The notes beneath the pieces were generated by a model. It was not told the DNA's origin. It saw only the letters and a program-made list of their open reading frames with translations, and made no database searches. A DNA stretch of 64,000 bases from positions 2,666,001 through 2,730,000 of the forward strand of contig NZ_FNSQ01000005.1 in the NCBI RefSeq assembly GCF_900105205.1, given 5' to 3'. This DNA is from Microbacterium hydrocarbonoxydans (GTDB taxonomy: Bacteria > Actinomycetota > Actinomycetes > Actinomycetales > Microbacteriaceae). Below are positions 36,301 through 44,080 of the stretch, one piece after another. The first letter of the stretch is position 1. Every line of letters starts with the position of its first letter. The position numbers and the translations under genes were made by a program.

Positions 36301-36916
36301 CGTCGCCGAAGAACTCGACGCGGAACGGATGCTCCGAGATGGCGGGGAACACGTCGAGGATGCCGCCGCGCACCGCGAATTCACCGCGGCGCGACACCAT
36401 GTCGACGCGCGAGTAGGCGCGCTCGACCAGCTGCTCGACCACACGGTCGAGCTCGTGACCGCGGCTGGCGGTGCGCAGCTCGAGCGGGGCGATCTCGCCG
36501 AGGTTCCCGGCGATGGGCTGCAGGGCCGCCCGCACGGAGGCCACGACGACGAGCGGGTGCTCGCCCGTCCACTCGGCGATGCGCCGCAGGGTCTGCAGGC
36601 GCTGGCCGACCGTGTCGGGACTCGGGCTCAGCCGCTCGTGGGGCAGCGTCTCCCAGGCCGGGAACGTGACGACCTCGGCCTCGGGGAGGTAGGCGGTGAG
36701 CGCCCCGGCGAGACTCTCCGCCCGCCGACCGGTGGGCACGACGGTGAGGAGAGCCGGCGGATGCCCCGCTGCACGACGCTTCTCGAGCAGCCCGGCGAGC
36801 GCCGGCGCATCGAGCCCGTCGACGAGGCCGAGATCGGCATCCGTCTGGGCCCACGTCAGGGCGTCACGAAAAAGAGATGCCTCTTCCAAGGCGCGCAGAA
36901 TCCCCGGCACAGTCAC
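33353..36916 (-). CDS. mfd: Transcription-repair coupling factor Mfd
   Basis: 1187 residues. It removes RNA polymerase stalled at DNA lesions and recruits UvrA. The UvrB-homology part is N-terminal (FPAWETLPHERLSPSPDTVGQRL). The CarD-like RNA-polymerase-interacting domain carries GDFVVHNTHGIGRFVEM near residue 500. The translocase has Walker A LLSGDVGFGKTEVA at about residue 657 and the DEEQRFG box at about 758. The C-terminal TRCF domain begins around LRLEAYQKLS. The GTG start is preceded at six bases by TAGGCT (leaderless). Confidence 0.97.
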   Translation of the reverse strand: MTVPGILRALEEASLFRDALTWAQTDADLGLVDGLDAPALAGLLEKRRAAGHPPALLTVVPTGRRAESLAGALTAYLPEAEVVTFPAWETLPHERLSPSPDTVGQRLQTLRRIAEWTGEHPLVVVASVRAALQPIAGNLGEIAPLELRTASRGHELDRVVEQLVERAYSRVDMVSRRGEFAVRGGILDVFPAISEHPFRVEFFGDEIDQIRAFSVADQRSLPGDVDGVDLPPSRELLLTPDVRDRARALIGGFPAIAGMLEKMAEGIPVEGMESLLPAVSGPLKSLAEYLPEGSATAVVDPERSSARAITLGETNREFLDAAWSAATSGASAPIDLGAGDFLTIGRLREVVRERGGVWWRLSPFAMGGEDAETIDAQVIPSFHGNVDGAISFVDAKVAEGWRVVVIAAGAGLVDRARDVLSDRGIAARIVSELTDAPDTGVATLVTGSVEAGFQVAEAKLAVLTDNEFYGRTIGGDQRVVKKLASRRKNVVDPLQLKQGDFVVHNTHGIGRFVEMTQREVSTGGRNATKSVRDYLVLEYAPSKRGYPGDKLYVPTDQLDLLSKYVGGEGPTLSKMGGSDWSQAKGKARKAVRDIAVELVKLYSARMSAKGHAFGPDTPWQRELEEAFPFAETPDQLQTIDEIKADMERPIPMDRLLSGDVGFGKTEVAVRAAFKAIQDGKQVAMLVPTTLLVKQHLETFTERFAGFPVKVRPLSRFQTDKEARLTLDGLLDGTVDMVIGTHRILTDQVMFKDLGLMIIDEEQRFGVEHKDTLKKMKTNVDILAMSATPIPRTLEMAVTGIREMSTLATPPEDRHPILSFVGPRSDKQITAAIRREILREGQVFFVHNRVQSIQRVAAQLAELVPEARIAVAHGQMGEHALEQVVDDFWERKFDVLVSTTIIETGLDISNANTIIIDRADKYGLSQLHQLRGRVGRGRERAYAYFLYDEMKPLSETAADRLQTIAVNNDLGSGMQVALKDLELRGAGNLLGGEQAGHIAGVGFDLYLRMIGEAVATFRGEDVESGQELRLELPLDARIPEYYIDSERLRLEAYQKLSAASTATTKDDAIDLVIDELTDRYGTPPDEVAGLIAVARLRRRAARAGLADVVVMGSNLRIAPARLEDSIKVRLQRLYPKAKLVAGGEALVVPMPTVPAAVGVGLEPLPDAELLEWVNQLFTAIFPEPAKVE

Positions 36917-36922
36917 CGGACA

Positions 36923-36990
36923 AGCCTAGCCGCGGCCGCCGACACCGGCATCGGAACCAGCGCGGACAGGCACTGCGCGAGCCGTAGGAT
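36923..36990. promoter_or_regulatory. Divergent leaderless promoters of mfd and the GNAT gene
   Basis: Minus strand: TAGGCT at 36928-36923, six bases before the mfd GTG. Plus strand: TAGGAT at 36985-36990, six bases before the GNAT ATG. Both lie within an 80-bp gap. Confidence 0.5.
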
Positions 36991-36996
36991 GCCGGG

Positions 36997-37560
36997 ATGG
37001 AACGTGTCACTCTCACCACCGAGCGGCTCGTCCTGCACGTGCCAGACGAGTCCGACATCGACGCGATCACCGCGGCCTGCCAGGATCCGGAGATCCCCCG
37101 CTGGACGACGGTCCCGAGCCCGTACACGCGTGCCGACGCCGAGGAGTATGTGCGGCTCATCGGCGAATGGTGGGCCGACGGCAGCGAGACGATCTGGTGC
37201 GCCTACCGCGACGGCGGGCTCGTCGCCTCGATCGGACTCCACCACATCGTCTCCCACCACACCGGCGGTCATGCCGAGCTCGGATTCTGGGTGGCGGCGT
37301 CTGCTCGCGGCAACGGCTACCTCGTCGAGGCCGCACGGGCCGTCGTCGACTGGGGCTTCGACGAGCTCGGTCTCGCACGGCTGGGCTGGCGCGCGGTCGC
37401 TGGCAACGTCGCGTCCGCGCGGTCGGCGCGGGCACTCGGGTTCCGCTACGAGGGGTTCGCCCGCCAGGCGCTCACGAGCACGCGTGGCCGAGACGACGGC
37501 TGGTTCGCCGGCCTCCTCCGCGCCGATGACCGCACACCGGTGCACTGGCCGGTGCTCTAG
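36997..37560 (+). CDS. GNAT family N-acetyltransferase (RimJ/RimL type)
   Basis: 187 residues. The RimJ/RimL-like layout shows TTERLVLHVPDESDIDAITAACQDPEI at the start. AELGFWVAASARGNGYLVEAARAVVDWGFDELGLARL holds the acetyl-CoA pyrophosphate loop (ARGNGY). ARALGFRYEGFARQAL comes near the end. It transfers acetyl groups to a protein N-terminus or small molecule. The gene is followed after 33 bp by the Fpg/Nei glycosylase, which has its own CAGGAT hexamer six bases before its ATG. Confidence 0.9.
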   Translation: MERVTLTTERLVLHVPDESDIDAITAACQDPEIPRWTTVPSPYTRADAEEYVRLIGEWWADGSETIWCAYRDGGLVASIGLHHIVSHHTGGHAELGFWVAASARGNGYLVEAARAVVDWGFDELGLARLGWRAVAGNVASARSARALGFRYEGFARQALTSTRGRDDGWFAGLLRADDRTPVHWPVL

Positions 37561-37593
37561 TCGAGCGTCGGAGGCGGGTGGCAGGATGGGCGC

Positions 37594-38457
37594 ATGCCTG
37601 AGATGCCGGAGGTCCAGGGCCTGACCGCGTTCCTCACCGAACGCGCCGTGGGGCGCACGATCATCCGTACGAGCGTCGGCGCGATCGCGGCGCTGAAGAC
37701 GTACGATCCACCGAACACCGCATTGCACGGAGCCGTGATCACCGCCGCGACCAGACGGGGGAAGTTCATCGTGCTCTCGTGTGGAGACGACCTGCACCTG
37801 GTGTTCCATCTGGCGAAGGCCGGCTGGCTGCGCTGGTACGAGACCCTGCCGGCGACGCCGATCAAACCGGGCAAGTCGCCCATCGCCGTCCGGGTCGGCC
37901 TCGACGACGAGAGCGGATTCGACCTCACCGAGGCCGGCACCAAGAAGTCGCTCGCCGTCTACGTCGTGCGGGACCCCGAGGAGGTCCCCGGCATCGCCCG
38001 CCTCGGGCCGGATCCACTCGACGAGTCGTTCACGCGCGAGGTGTTCGGTGGACTGCTCCAGGGGCGACGGACCCAGATCAAGGGGCTGCTGCGTGATCAG
38101 GGCGTGATCGCCGGCATCGGCAATGCGTACTCCGACGAGATCCTGCACGCCGCGCGGATGTCGCCGTATGCGATCGCCGACAAGCTCGGCGACGAGGAGA
38201 TCGATCGCCTGTACGCCGCGATGCGGACCACTCTCACCGACGCGGTCGAGGCGGCCTCCGGCAAACCTCCCGCCGACCTCAAGGACGCGAAGCGCCGAGG
38301 GATGCAGGTGCACGCGCGCCGCGGGGAGACGTGCCCGGTGTGCGGCGACACCATCCGCAGCGTCTTCTTCGCGGACCGCTCGATGGAGTACTGCCCGACC
38401 TGCCAGACGGGCGGCAAGCCGCTCGCGGATCGTCGCCTCTCGCGGCTGCTGAAGTAG
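37594..38457 (+). CDS. Fpg/Nei family DNA glycosylase/AP lyase
   Basis: 287 residues. The N-terminus MPEMPEVQGL supplies the catalytic Pro (after Met removal) and Glu. The helix-two-turn-helix region contains QIKGLLRDQGVIAGIGNAYSDEIL. A C-terminal zinc finger has Cys247, Cys250, Cys267 and Cys270 (CPVC and CPTC). It excises oxidised bases and nicks the abasic site. Which of Fpg or Nei it is cannot be decided; it seems to be one of the extra Fpg/Nei paralogs of actinobacteria. Confidence 0.93.
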   Translation: MPEMPEVQGLTAFLTERAVGRTIIRTSVGAIAALKTYDPPNTALHGAVITAATRRGKFIVLSCGDDLHLVFHLAKAGWLRWYETLPATPIKPGKSPIAVRVGLDDESGFDLTEAGTKKSLAVYVVRDPEEVPGIARLGPDPLDESFTREVFGGLLQGRRTQIKGLLRDQGVIAGIGNAYSDEILHAARMSPYAIADKLGDEEIDRLYAAMRTTLTDAVEAASGKPPADLKDAKRRGMQVHARRGETCPVCGDTIRSVFFADRSMEYCPTCQTGGKPLADRRLSRLLK

Positions 38458-38462
38458 CAGCG

Positions 38463-38476
38463 CGTCGCCGGCGACG
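38463..38476. terminator. Palindromic hairpin between convergent genes
   Basis: CGTCG-CCGG-CGACG, a 5-bp stem with a 4-base self-complementary loop, sits in the 26-bp gap between the glycosylase gene and the convergent lacI-type gene. Confidence 0.4.
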
Positions 38477-38483
38477 GATGCGA

Positions 38484-39569
38484 TCAGCGGGGCGGCGGGG
38501 CGACCGACGCCCGGTCCACGAAGCGGGTGACGAGGGTGTGCAGCCCGGTCGAGCCCGCCTCCCCGTCGATCGCGGCGAACAGCACCTCTGCGGCGCGGGC
38601 GCCCAGCGCCAGAGTCGGCTGCTCGATCATCGTCAGCGGCGGCTCCATGACTGCAGCCCAGGAGCTGTCGTCGAAGCCGATGAGCGAGACATCGGCGGCG
38701 ACACGCAGGCCTCGCGCGCGCAGCGCCCGCAGGGCTCCGGTCATCGCGTCGTTCTCGGTGCAGAACAGAGCGGTGGGGGCCTCCGGCAGATCGAGCATGC
38801 GCGTGACCTCGGCCTGAGCGTTCTCCTCGGTCTTGGCACCCACCATGACGAGGTCGGCGTCGAACACGATGCCCTCGTCGTCGAGGGCATCCAGGTATCC
38901 CTGGAGTCTCTCGCCGTCGGTCCACAGGTTCTTCGAGGCGATGTCGATCAGCTCGCGGCGGCGACGCGGCCGCTCCTGCACGGGGGGACCCCAGACGAAG
39001 CCGATGCGGCGGTGTCCTGCATCCAGCAGCCGGACCACCGCCTCGCGCGCCGCGGCCCGATTGTCGATGACCACCGCGTCGAGATCGAGTCCCGGCACGG
39101 CACGGTCGACGAGGACCACGGGGATGTCGCGTGCTCTCGCCTGCTCGATGTGCCCGGCCGACGCCACGTCGAGGGCCGCCGAGGCGACGATGATCCCGTC
39201 GACCCGCTTGTCGATCAGCACGTTCGTCGCCGCGATCTCCTCGTCGAGGTCCTCGTGCGTGCTGAGCACCAGCGTGTCGAAGCCGCGTGCACGGGAGGCA
39301 TCGGAGATCCCGCGCACGACGCCGCCGAAGAAAGGGTTCGCGATGTCGGCGACGATCACCCCGAGGGTCTGGCTGACGCCGGTCGACATGCTTCGTGCGA
39401 GCGCGTTCGCGCGGTATCCGAGTCGCTCGGCGGCCGCGAGCACGCGCTCGCGCAGCTCTGGGCTCACATAGCCGTAGCCGCCGAGCGTCCGCGCCGCCGT
39501 GGACCGGCCGACACCCGCGGCCTCGGCGACCTCGGAGATGGTCGGGGGGACGGAGCGCTCGGAGGTCAT
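38484..39569 (-). CDS. LacI family regulator of the sugar-amine island
   Basis: 361 residues. The helix-turn-helix is TISEVAEAAGVGRSTAARTLGGYGYVSPELRERVLAAAERLGYRAN, with the hinge helix ALARSMSTG. The effector domain includes TLGVIVADIANPFFGGVVRG and VSLIGFDDSSW. It is the last gene of the SIS protein-PfkB kinase-lacI unit (28 bp after the kinase). It probably binds the two TGGTACCGGTGTCA sites between that unit and the divergent transport genes, with the sugar-amine or its phosphate as inducer (inference). The ATG at 39569 was chosen for its GA-rich upstream site and fit to the family N-terminus. Confidence 0.9.
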   Translation of the reverse strand: MTSERSVPPTISEVAEAAGVGRSTAARTLGGYGYVSPELRERVLAAAERLGYRANALARSMSTGVSQTLGVIVADIANPFFGGVVRGISDASRARGFDTLVLSTHEDLDEEIAATNVLIDKRVDGIIVASAALDVASAGHIEQARARDIPVVLVDRAVPGLDLDAVVIDNRAAAREAVVRLLDAGHRRIGFVWGPPVQERPRRRRELIDIASKNLWTDGERLQGYLDALDDEGIVFDADLVMVGAKTEENAQAEVTRMLDLPEAPTALFCTENDAMTGALRALRARGLRVAADVSLIGFDDSSWAAVMEPPLTMIEQPTLALGARAAEVLFAAIDGEAGSTGLHTLVTRFVDRASVAPPPR

Positions 39570-39597
39570 CGCCCTCGCCCCTTTCCGCATCAGTGGT

Positions 39598-40488
39598 TCA
39601 CCACATGCTAGCCGGGACGGGATCGCCGCTCCTGCGACCACGGGCGAATGCGCCCTCGACCAGGCACTGGTCGTGCGCCGCATCCGCCCCCGCCTCGAGC
39701 GCCCTCTGCAGCGCCGCACCCGACGGACGGCGATCGCGACGCCAGCCGGCACCATGCAGCGCGACGAGGAAGCCGGCGAGGAAGGCGTCGCCGCATCCCA
39801 TCGTGTCGACGAGCTGCTCGCCCTCGGCGAGCAGGTGCGCGGGTGCTGTGCGCCGCTCGCGACCGTCGGTCACCAGCGCTCCGTCGGTGCCCCGCGTGCC
39901 CAGAGCGAGGCCGGCACCGCGGTGCACCGCCTCGTCGAGCAGAGCCCACGCCTCGCCGTCTGCGAGCCCGGCGCACGAGAGGAGCACCAGGTCGGCCGAC
40001 GGTGCGACCCTGTCGAGATACGCGGCCGAGCGGAACTCGGCTTCGCTGGACAGGTCGAAGCTCACCAGCACGTCGTGAGCGCGCAGGCGCGGCAACTGCG
40101 ATTCGGTGCGCGAATAGACGCTGGAGTGCACGAGGTCGAAACCGGCGGCATACTGTTCGCGTCCGGCGTCGAGGTCGATCGGGTCGCTGACCGTCACTCC
40201 CCCGCCGTTCCAGCCGAGGAAGACGCGGTCGCCGTCGACGACGCGCAAGGACGACACCCCGGACTCACCCGCGCGGGTGAGAGACCGGGTCGTGCCCACT
40301 CCGGCGTCCTCGATCGCCGCCCGCAGGAACGAGCCCGCATCGTCGTCGCCGAACACGCCGAGGTAGTCGGCATCCGCCCCGAGGCGATGCGCGTACACGG
40401 CGACGTTGACGGCATTGCCTCCCGGATAGTCGACGCCCCGGTCGAGGAACCGGTCGACGATGTTGTCGCCGAAGCCGAGTACGCGCAT
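39598..40488 (-). CDS. PfkB family sugar kinase, FrlD-like
   Basis: 296 residues. RVLGFGDNIVDRFLDRGVDYPGGNAVNVAVYAHRLGADADYLGVFGDDDAG is the ribokinase-type N-terminus and DTMGCGDAFLAGF the ATP/anion-hole motif with the catalytic Asp. The short N-terminus and GGNAVNVAV fit fructoselysine 6-kinase and related enzymes. It is 19 bp downstream of the SIS-domain gene. It is predicted to phosphorylate the imported sugar-amine for the deglycase. Confidence 0.85.
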   Translation of the reverse strand: MRVLGFGDNIVDRFLDRGVDYPGGNAVNVAVYAHRLGADADYLGVFGDDDAGSFLRAAIEDAGVGTTRSLTRAGESGVSSLRVVDGDRVFLGWNGGGVTVSDPIDLDAGREQYAAGFDLVHSSVYSRTESQLPRLRAHDVLVSFDLSSEAEFRSAAYLDRVAPSADLVLLSCAGLADGEAWALLDEAVHRGAGLALGTRGTDGALVTDGRERRTAPAHLLAEGEQLVDTMGCGDAFLAGFLVALHGAGWRRDRRPSGAALQRALEAGADAAHDQCLVEGAFARGRRSGDPVPASMW

Positions 40489-40507
40489 CTTCGGGTCGCC
40501 TCTCGTC

Positions 40508-41512
40508 TCAGTAGTCCATCACGCGGTAGTACCGGCGCAGGTCGAGTGAGTGCTCGCGCACACGCTCGAGGTGCTTGCTCACGCGGCCCATCACGGTGTC
40601 GAGGACGATCGGGGCGATCAGGGCTCGGTTCTCGGCGCTGAAGCCCTCGAGCGCGTAGTCGCGCGTGTCGAAGACGGTGACGTCCTTCGAGATGCGCTTG
40701 CTGAACGCCTCAGCCCGATCCGTGAGCGGGCGCGTACGATCCTCGCCCTGGAAGATGAGCACCGAGGTGTCCTCCTCCAGCAGTTCCAGCGATCCGTGGA
40801 AGAACTCGGCACTGTGCACGCGCGTGGTGCGCAGCCACTGCATCTCCTCGAGGATGCACATCGAGTACAGGTACGCGAAGGACCACAGCGGCCCGCCGCC
40901 GATGAGGAAGTAGTAGTCGGTGTCCTTGTGGGCGTCGGCGAAGGCTGCGGCGACCGGCTCCGCCTGCTCCGCGGCGGACACGAGGGCGTCGGGGAGGTTC
41001 ACCAGCTCGTCCGCGAGCGAGGTGTAGCCGTCGAACTCGCTGCGCTGGTGCAGCAGCCGGCCGACGAGCAGCAGGAGCTGCATGTCGAACGGCCAGGTCT
41101 TGGGCTCCGAGACGAGCGAGTGATCGACGCCGCTCGCGATCGGCGAGTCCGCGTGACCGGTGAAGGCGACCGTCGTCGCCCCCGCCGCCTTCACGAAGTC
41201 GATCGCGCGGATGACGTCCTCCGTCGTGCCGGTGACCGAGGTGAAGACGGCGAGCGTGCGCTCGCCGAGGGTCGCCTCGCCGGTGACGACGAGTTCAGCG
41301 GCGATGGCGGAGCGGATGGGGAGGGCGGACCGTTCGCGCGCCAGCAGCTCGTAGGGCCACATCTGGCTGTAGGTGCCGCCGGCTCCCACCAGCAGGACAT
41401 TGTCGATCCCCGTCGCGAGCAGCTGATCCACCAGCTGCTCGATCTGCGGGCGCAGCGCCACGGCGCTGGCGATCTGGGTTCGGAAGGCGGTCTCGTCGAA
41501 GCCGAGCATCAT
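40508..41512 (-). CDS. SIS-domain sugar isomerase/deglycase, FrlB-like
   Basis: 334 residues, matching the length of fructoselysine-6-phosphate deglycase (FrlB, ~340). Two SIS domains are present. The first shows NVLLVGAGGTYSQMWPYELL and VFTSVTGTTEDVI; the second shows YFLIGGGPLWSFAYLYSMCILEEMQWLRTTRVHSAEFFHGSLELLEEDTSVLIFQGED. The HSAEFFHGSLE stretch is typical of the GlmS/FrlB isomerase half. It should release glucose 6-phosphate plus an amine from the phosphorylated Amadori compound (by family analogy). Two ATGs are adjacent; AAGGA favours the second, at 41509. Confidence 0.85.
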   Translation of the reverse strand: MMLGFDETAFRTQIASAVALRPQIEQLVDQLLATGIDNVLLVGAGGTYSQMWPYELLARERSALPIRSAIAAELVVTGEATLGERTLAVFTSVTGTTEDVIRAIDFVKAAGATTVAFTGHADSPIASGVDHSLVSEPKTWPFDMQLLLLVGRLLHQRSEFDGYTSLADELVNLPDALVSAAEQAEPVAAAFADAHKDTDYYFLIGGGPLWSFAYLYSMCILEEMQWLRTTRVHSAEFFHGSLELLEEDTSVLIFQGEDRTRPLTDRAEAFSKRISKDVTVFDTRDYALEGFSAENRALIAPIVLDTVMGRVSKHLERVREHSLDLRRYYRVMDY

Positions 41513-41553
41513 TGATCCTTTCGCAGGGCGGCCTCCGCCGACCCTGATCGATG

Positions 41554-41567
41554 TGGTACCGGTGTCA
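41554..41567. promoter_or_regulatory. LacI-type operator 1 (TGGTACCGGTGTCA)
   Basis: An imperfect palindrome centred on ACCGGT (10 of 14 positions symmetric, pattern TGRYACCGGTRYCA). It lies 42 bases upstream of the SIS-gene start. An identical copy occurs 110 bp further on, so both are probably bound by the LacI regulator of this island, perhaps with looping. Confidence 0.75.
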
Positions 41568-41663
41568 GGTGGGGATCATGCTGGCACAGATCGTTCGAGG
41601 TCGTCAAACATCCCTGATTTCCGGCACAACTCTGTCCAGTTCCAGATTGATTGAGATCGAGGC

Positions 41664-41692
41664 TGGTACCGGTGTCAGGTTTTCGCTACACT
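41664..41692 (+). promoter_or_regulatory. LacI-type operator 2 overlapping the binding-protein promoter
   Basis: TGGTACCGGTGTCA at 41664-41677, identical to operator 1. A -10-like TACACT follows at 41687-41692, so the operator covers the -35 position of the promoter for the ABC transport genes. A bound repressor would exclude RNA polymerase. Confidence 0.75.
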
Positions 41693-41781
41693 CGCCGTCA
41701 AGGCACGCACCGAAGTTCCAACGGCGGATCGGTGCCCGCGGTCCCCGCGGTCGTCGGTCCGCCTGCTCAGAGAGGCAGACC

Positions 41782-43101
41782 ATGCGCACGACACGCACAC
41801 TCCCGATCGCCGCAGCCGTCGCGGCATCCGCTCTCGTCCTGGCGGGTTGCGCCGGCGGGGCGCCGCAACCGGCCGCCGACGTCACGGCTGATCCGGTCTA
41901 CGAGGGCACCCTGTCGATCCTGACGAAGTTCGGCGGAGCGCCGCTCGAGACCTACTTCGAGGACCTCGCGAACGCCTACGAGGCGGAGCATCCCGACGTC
42001 GAGATCGAGCTGATCCAGGAGACCGACCAGTCGATCAAGGACAAGACCAAGACGCTGACGGCATCCGCTGCACTCCCCGACATCTACTTCACCTGGACGG
42101 GCGACTGGGCCGAGAACTTCGTCGGCGGCGGCCTCGCCGCCGACCTCAGCGAACTCATCGCACCCGGCACCGAGTGGGGCGACCGCTTCGGCGAGGCTTC
42201 TCTCTCGGCGTTCCAGTACGACGGCAAGTACTACGGCATCCCGCTGTACAACAACGGCAAGTTCATGGGCTACAACAAGGCCGCGTTCGCCGCAGCGGGC
42301 ATCGAGGTGCCGACCACGTTCGAGGAGCTCGTCGACACCTGCGGTCCGCTCCGCGCCGCGGGCTACGAGCCGATCGCCTTCGGGAACAAGGACGGCTGGC
42401 CGGCCCTTCACTACCTGCAGCAGCTCTTCGCCTACAACGTCCCGAGCGACGTCCTGCACGCCGACTTCGATCCCGAGACTGCGAAGTGGAGCGACGAAGG
42501 CTACGTCGCCGCGCTCGAACAGTTCCAGACCATCGTCGAGGAATGCACCGACAGCGGCAAGGGCACCAACGGAGTGCTCTACACGACGGCGCAGGAAGCG
42601 CTCGCCGGCGGTCGGGCCGCGATGTACTACCAGGAGATCCTCGAGTTCGACACGGTCACCGCGGAGGGCGCGACCCTCACGACGGAGGACTTCGGAATCT
42701 TCCCGCTGCCGACCCCGGAGGATGCCGCCGGCGACCCCGACGCGATCGAGGGCTCGCCCGAGGGCTACCTCATCAACGCCAAGTCGCCGCGTGCAGCACT
42801 GGCAGCGGACTTCATGAAGTTCGCGACCGAGCCTGAGAATGCCTCGCTGCTCTCGTCCCCGCCGTACGGGCAGCCCAGCACGGTCGTCGGCGCGGTGACC
42901 GAGGAGACGTCGAGCATGCCGGTCTACGAGGGCATCACGGCGGTCAACGAGGCGTCGCAGCTCGTGGTCTGGCTCGACACGGTCACCGTGCCCGAGGTCG
43001 CCGACGCCTGGCTGGCCGGCGGCGAAGCGATCATCAGCGGCAGCGCCACACCGGAGGAGGTGCTGGAGAGTGTCCGCACCGCGAACGATTCCGCCCGGTG
43101 A
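41782..43101 (+). CDS. ABC sugar-type substrate-binding lipoprotein
   Basis: 439 residues. The signal peptide ends in the lipobox LVLAGC with the lipidated Cys at residue 23. The mature protein is a family 1 extracellular solute-binding protein: LSILTKFGGAPLETYFEDLANAYEAEHPDVEIELIQ, then GIPLYNNGKFMGYNKAAFAAAGIEVPTTFEELV. It captures a sugar derivative outside the membrane for the two permeases downstream. No ATPase gene is in the cluster, so a shared MsiK/UgpC-type ATPase encoded elsewhere is likely. Expression is controlled by operator 2. Confidence 0.93.
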   Translation: MRTTRTLPIAAAVAASALVLAGCAGGAPQPAADVTADPVYEGTLSILTKFGGAPLETYFEDLANAYEAEHPDVEIELIQETDQSIKDKTKTLTASAALPDIYFTWTGDWAENFVGGGLAADLSELIAPGTEWGDRFGEASLSAFQYDGKYYGIPLYNNGKFMGYNKAAFAAAGIEVPTTFEELVDTCGPLRAAGYEPIAFGNKDGWPALHYLQQLFAYNVPSDVLHADFDPETAKWSDEGYVAALEQFQTIVEECTDSGKGTNGVLYTTAQEALAGGRAAMYYQEILEFDTVTAEGATLTTEDFGIFPLPTPEDAAGDPDAIEGSPEGYLINAKSPRAALAADFMKFATEPENASLLSSPPYGQPSTVVGAVTEETSSMPVYEGITAVNEASQLVVWLDTVTVPEVADAWLAGGEAIISGSATPEEVLESVRTANDSAR

Positions 43102-44080
43102 GACGCAGTCGGGGGCGGGCTTCCGCCTGCCCCCGACCGTCACCGAGGCGATCACCGCTCCGGCGCCGCGAGGCCGGATACGCGGCCGCCTCCCCCGCGC
43201 CGGAGCTCGGCGCCTGGCCGGGCTCGCGTGGGTGCTCCCCGCCCTGATCGTGCTCGCCGTCTTCGTCTACCTTCCTCTGGTGCAGAACATCGCGTTCTCG
43301 ACGCAGGAGTGGGACATCTACTCCGGGGCATCCGAGTTCGTCGGACTCGAGAACTACGACAAGCTCTTCGCGGATCCCGTGTTCTGGACTGCACTCGGCA
43401 ACAACGTCCTCTACGCGCTGCTCTCGATCCTGTTCCAGGTGGCTGCCGCGCTCGTGCTCGCCGCGATGATCGAGAGTCTGCGCAGCATCCGCTGGCGCAA
43501 GGTCCTCCGGGCGATCTACTTCGTGCCGTCCGCGATCTCTCTGACCGTCGCCGGTCTGCTGTTCTACTTCATCTACGAACCGAACCTGGGCCTGCTCAAC
43601 CACATGCTCGACGCGATCGGTCTCTCCGGACTGGCGCAGCCGTGGCTCGGCCAGGAGTCCACCGCGATGGTCGCGATCATCGCGATGAGCCAGTGGCAGG
43701 GGTTCGGCTACTCGACGCTGCTGTTCGCCGTCGCGATCCAGCGCATCCCGTCGGAGCTCTACGAGGCGGCATCGCTCGACGGTATCGGCCCGGTGCGGCG
43801 GTTCTTCCACGTCACCGTGCCGCTGGTCAGGGAGATGACCGGCCTCATGATCATCGTCACCATCTCCGGAGCCTTCCAGGTGTTCAACGAGGTGATGGTG
43901 ATGACAAGCGGCGGGCCCAACAACTCGACCCAGGTGCTGGCCACCTGGCTGTACCGCAGCGGGTTCGTCCGCAATGACTTCGGGTACGCGGCGGCCATCG
44001 CGACGGTGATCTTCGTCGTGACGCTCCTCATCGCCCTCGCGCAGCTCTGGTACACACGACGCAGAAGGGTGGAGTTCTGA
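43070..44080 (+). CDS. ABC transporter permease (sugar type, MalF-like)
   Basis: 336 residues. A disordered N-terminus precedes six membrane helices. The EAA loop that contacts the ATPase is ELYEAASLDGIGPVRRFFHVTVPLV. It forms half of the channel for the substrate delivered by the lipoprotein. The GTG start lies within the end of the binding-protein gene (32-bp overlap), and the stop overlaps the next start (TGATG). Confidence 0.93.
   Translation: MSAPRTIPPGETQSGAGFRLPPTVTEAITAPAPRGRIRGRLPRAGARRLAGLAWVLPALIVLAVFVYLPLVQNIAFSTQEWDIYSGASEFVGLENYDKLFADPVFWTALGNNVLYALLSILFQVAAALVLAAMIESLRSIRWRKVLRAIYFVPSAISLTVAGLLFYFIYEPNLGLLNHMLDAIGLSGLAQPWLGQESTAMVAIIAMSQWQGFGYSTLLFAVAIQRIPSELYEAASLDGIGPVRRFFHVTVPLVREMTGLMIIVTISGAFQVFNEVMVMTSGGPNNSTQVLATWLYRSGFVRNDFGYAAAIATVIFVVTLLIALAQLWYTRRRRVEF

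Noticed and set aside
33050..37624. Very long plus-strand open frame (over 1500 codons) opposite mfd
   Set aside because: It is the antisense shadow of mfd, produced by the codon-position GC bias. Its translation is Arg/Gly/Glu-rich low complexity with no domain, whereas the minus strand encodes all Mfd motifs.
41554..41677. CRISPR or integration-site interpretation of the repeated 17-base sequence
   Set aside because: Only two copies, 110 bp apart, with LacI-type dyad symmetry, beside a LacI gene and overlapping a promoter; operators explain them.
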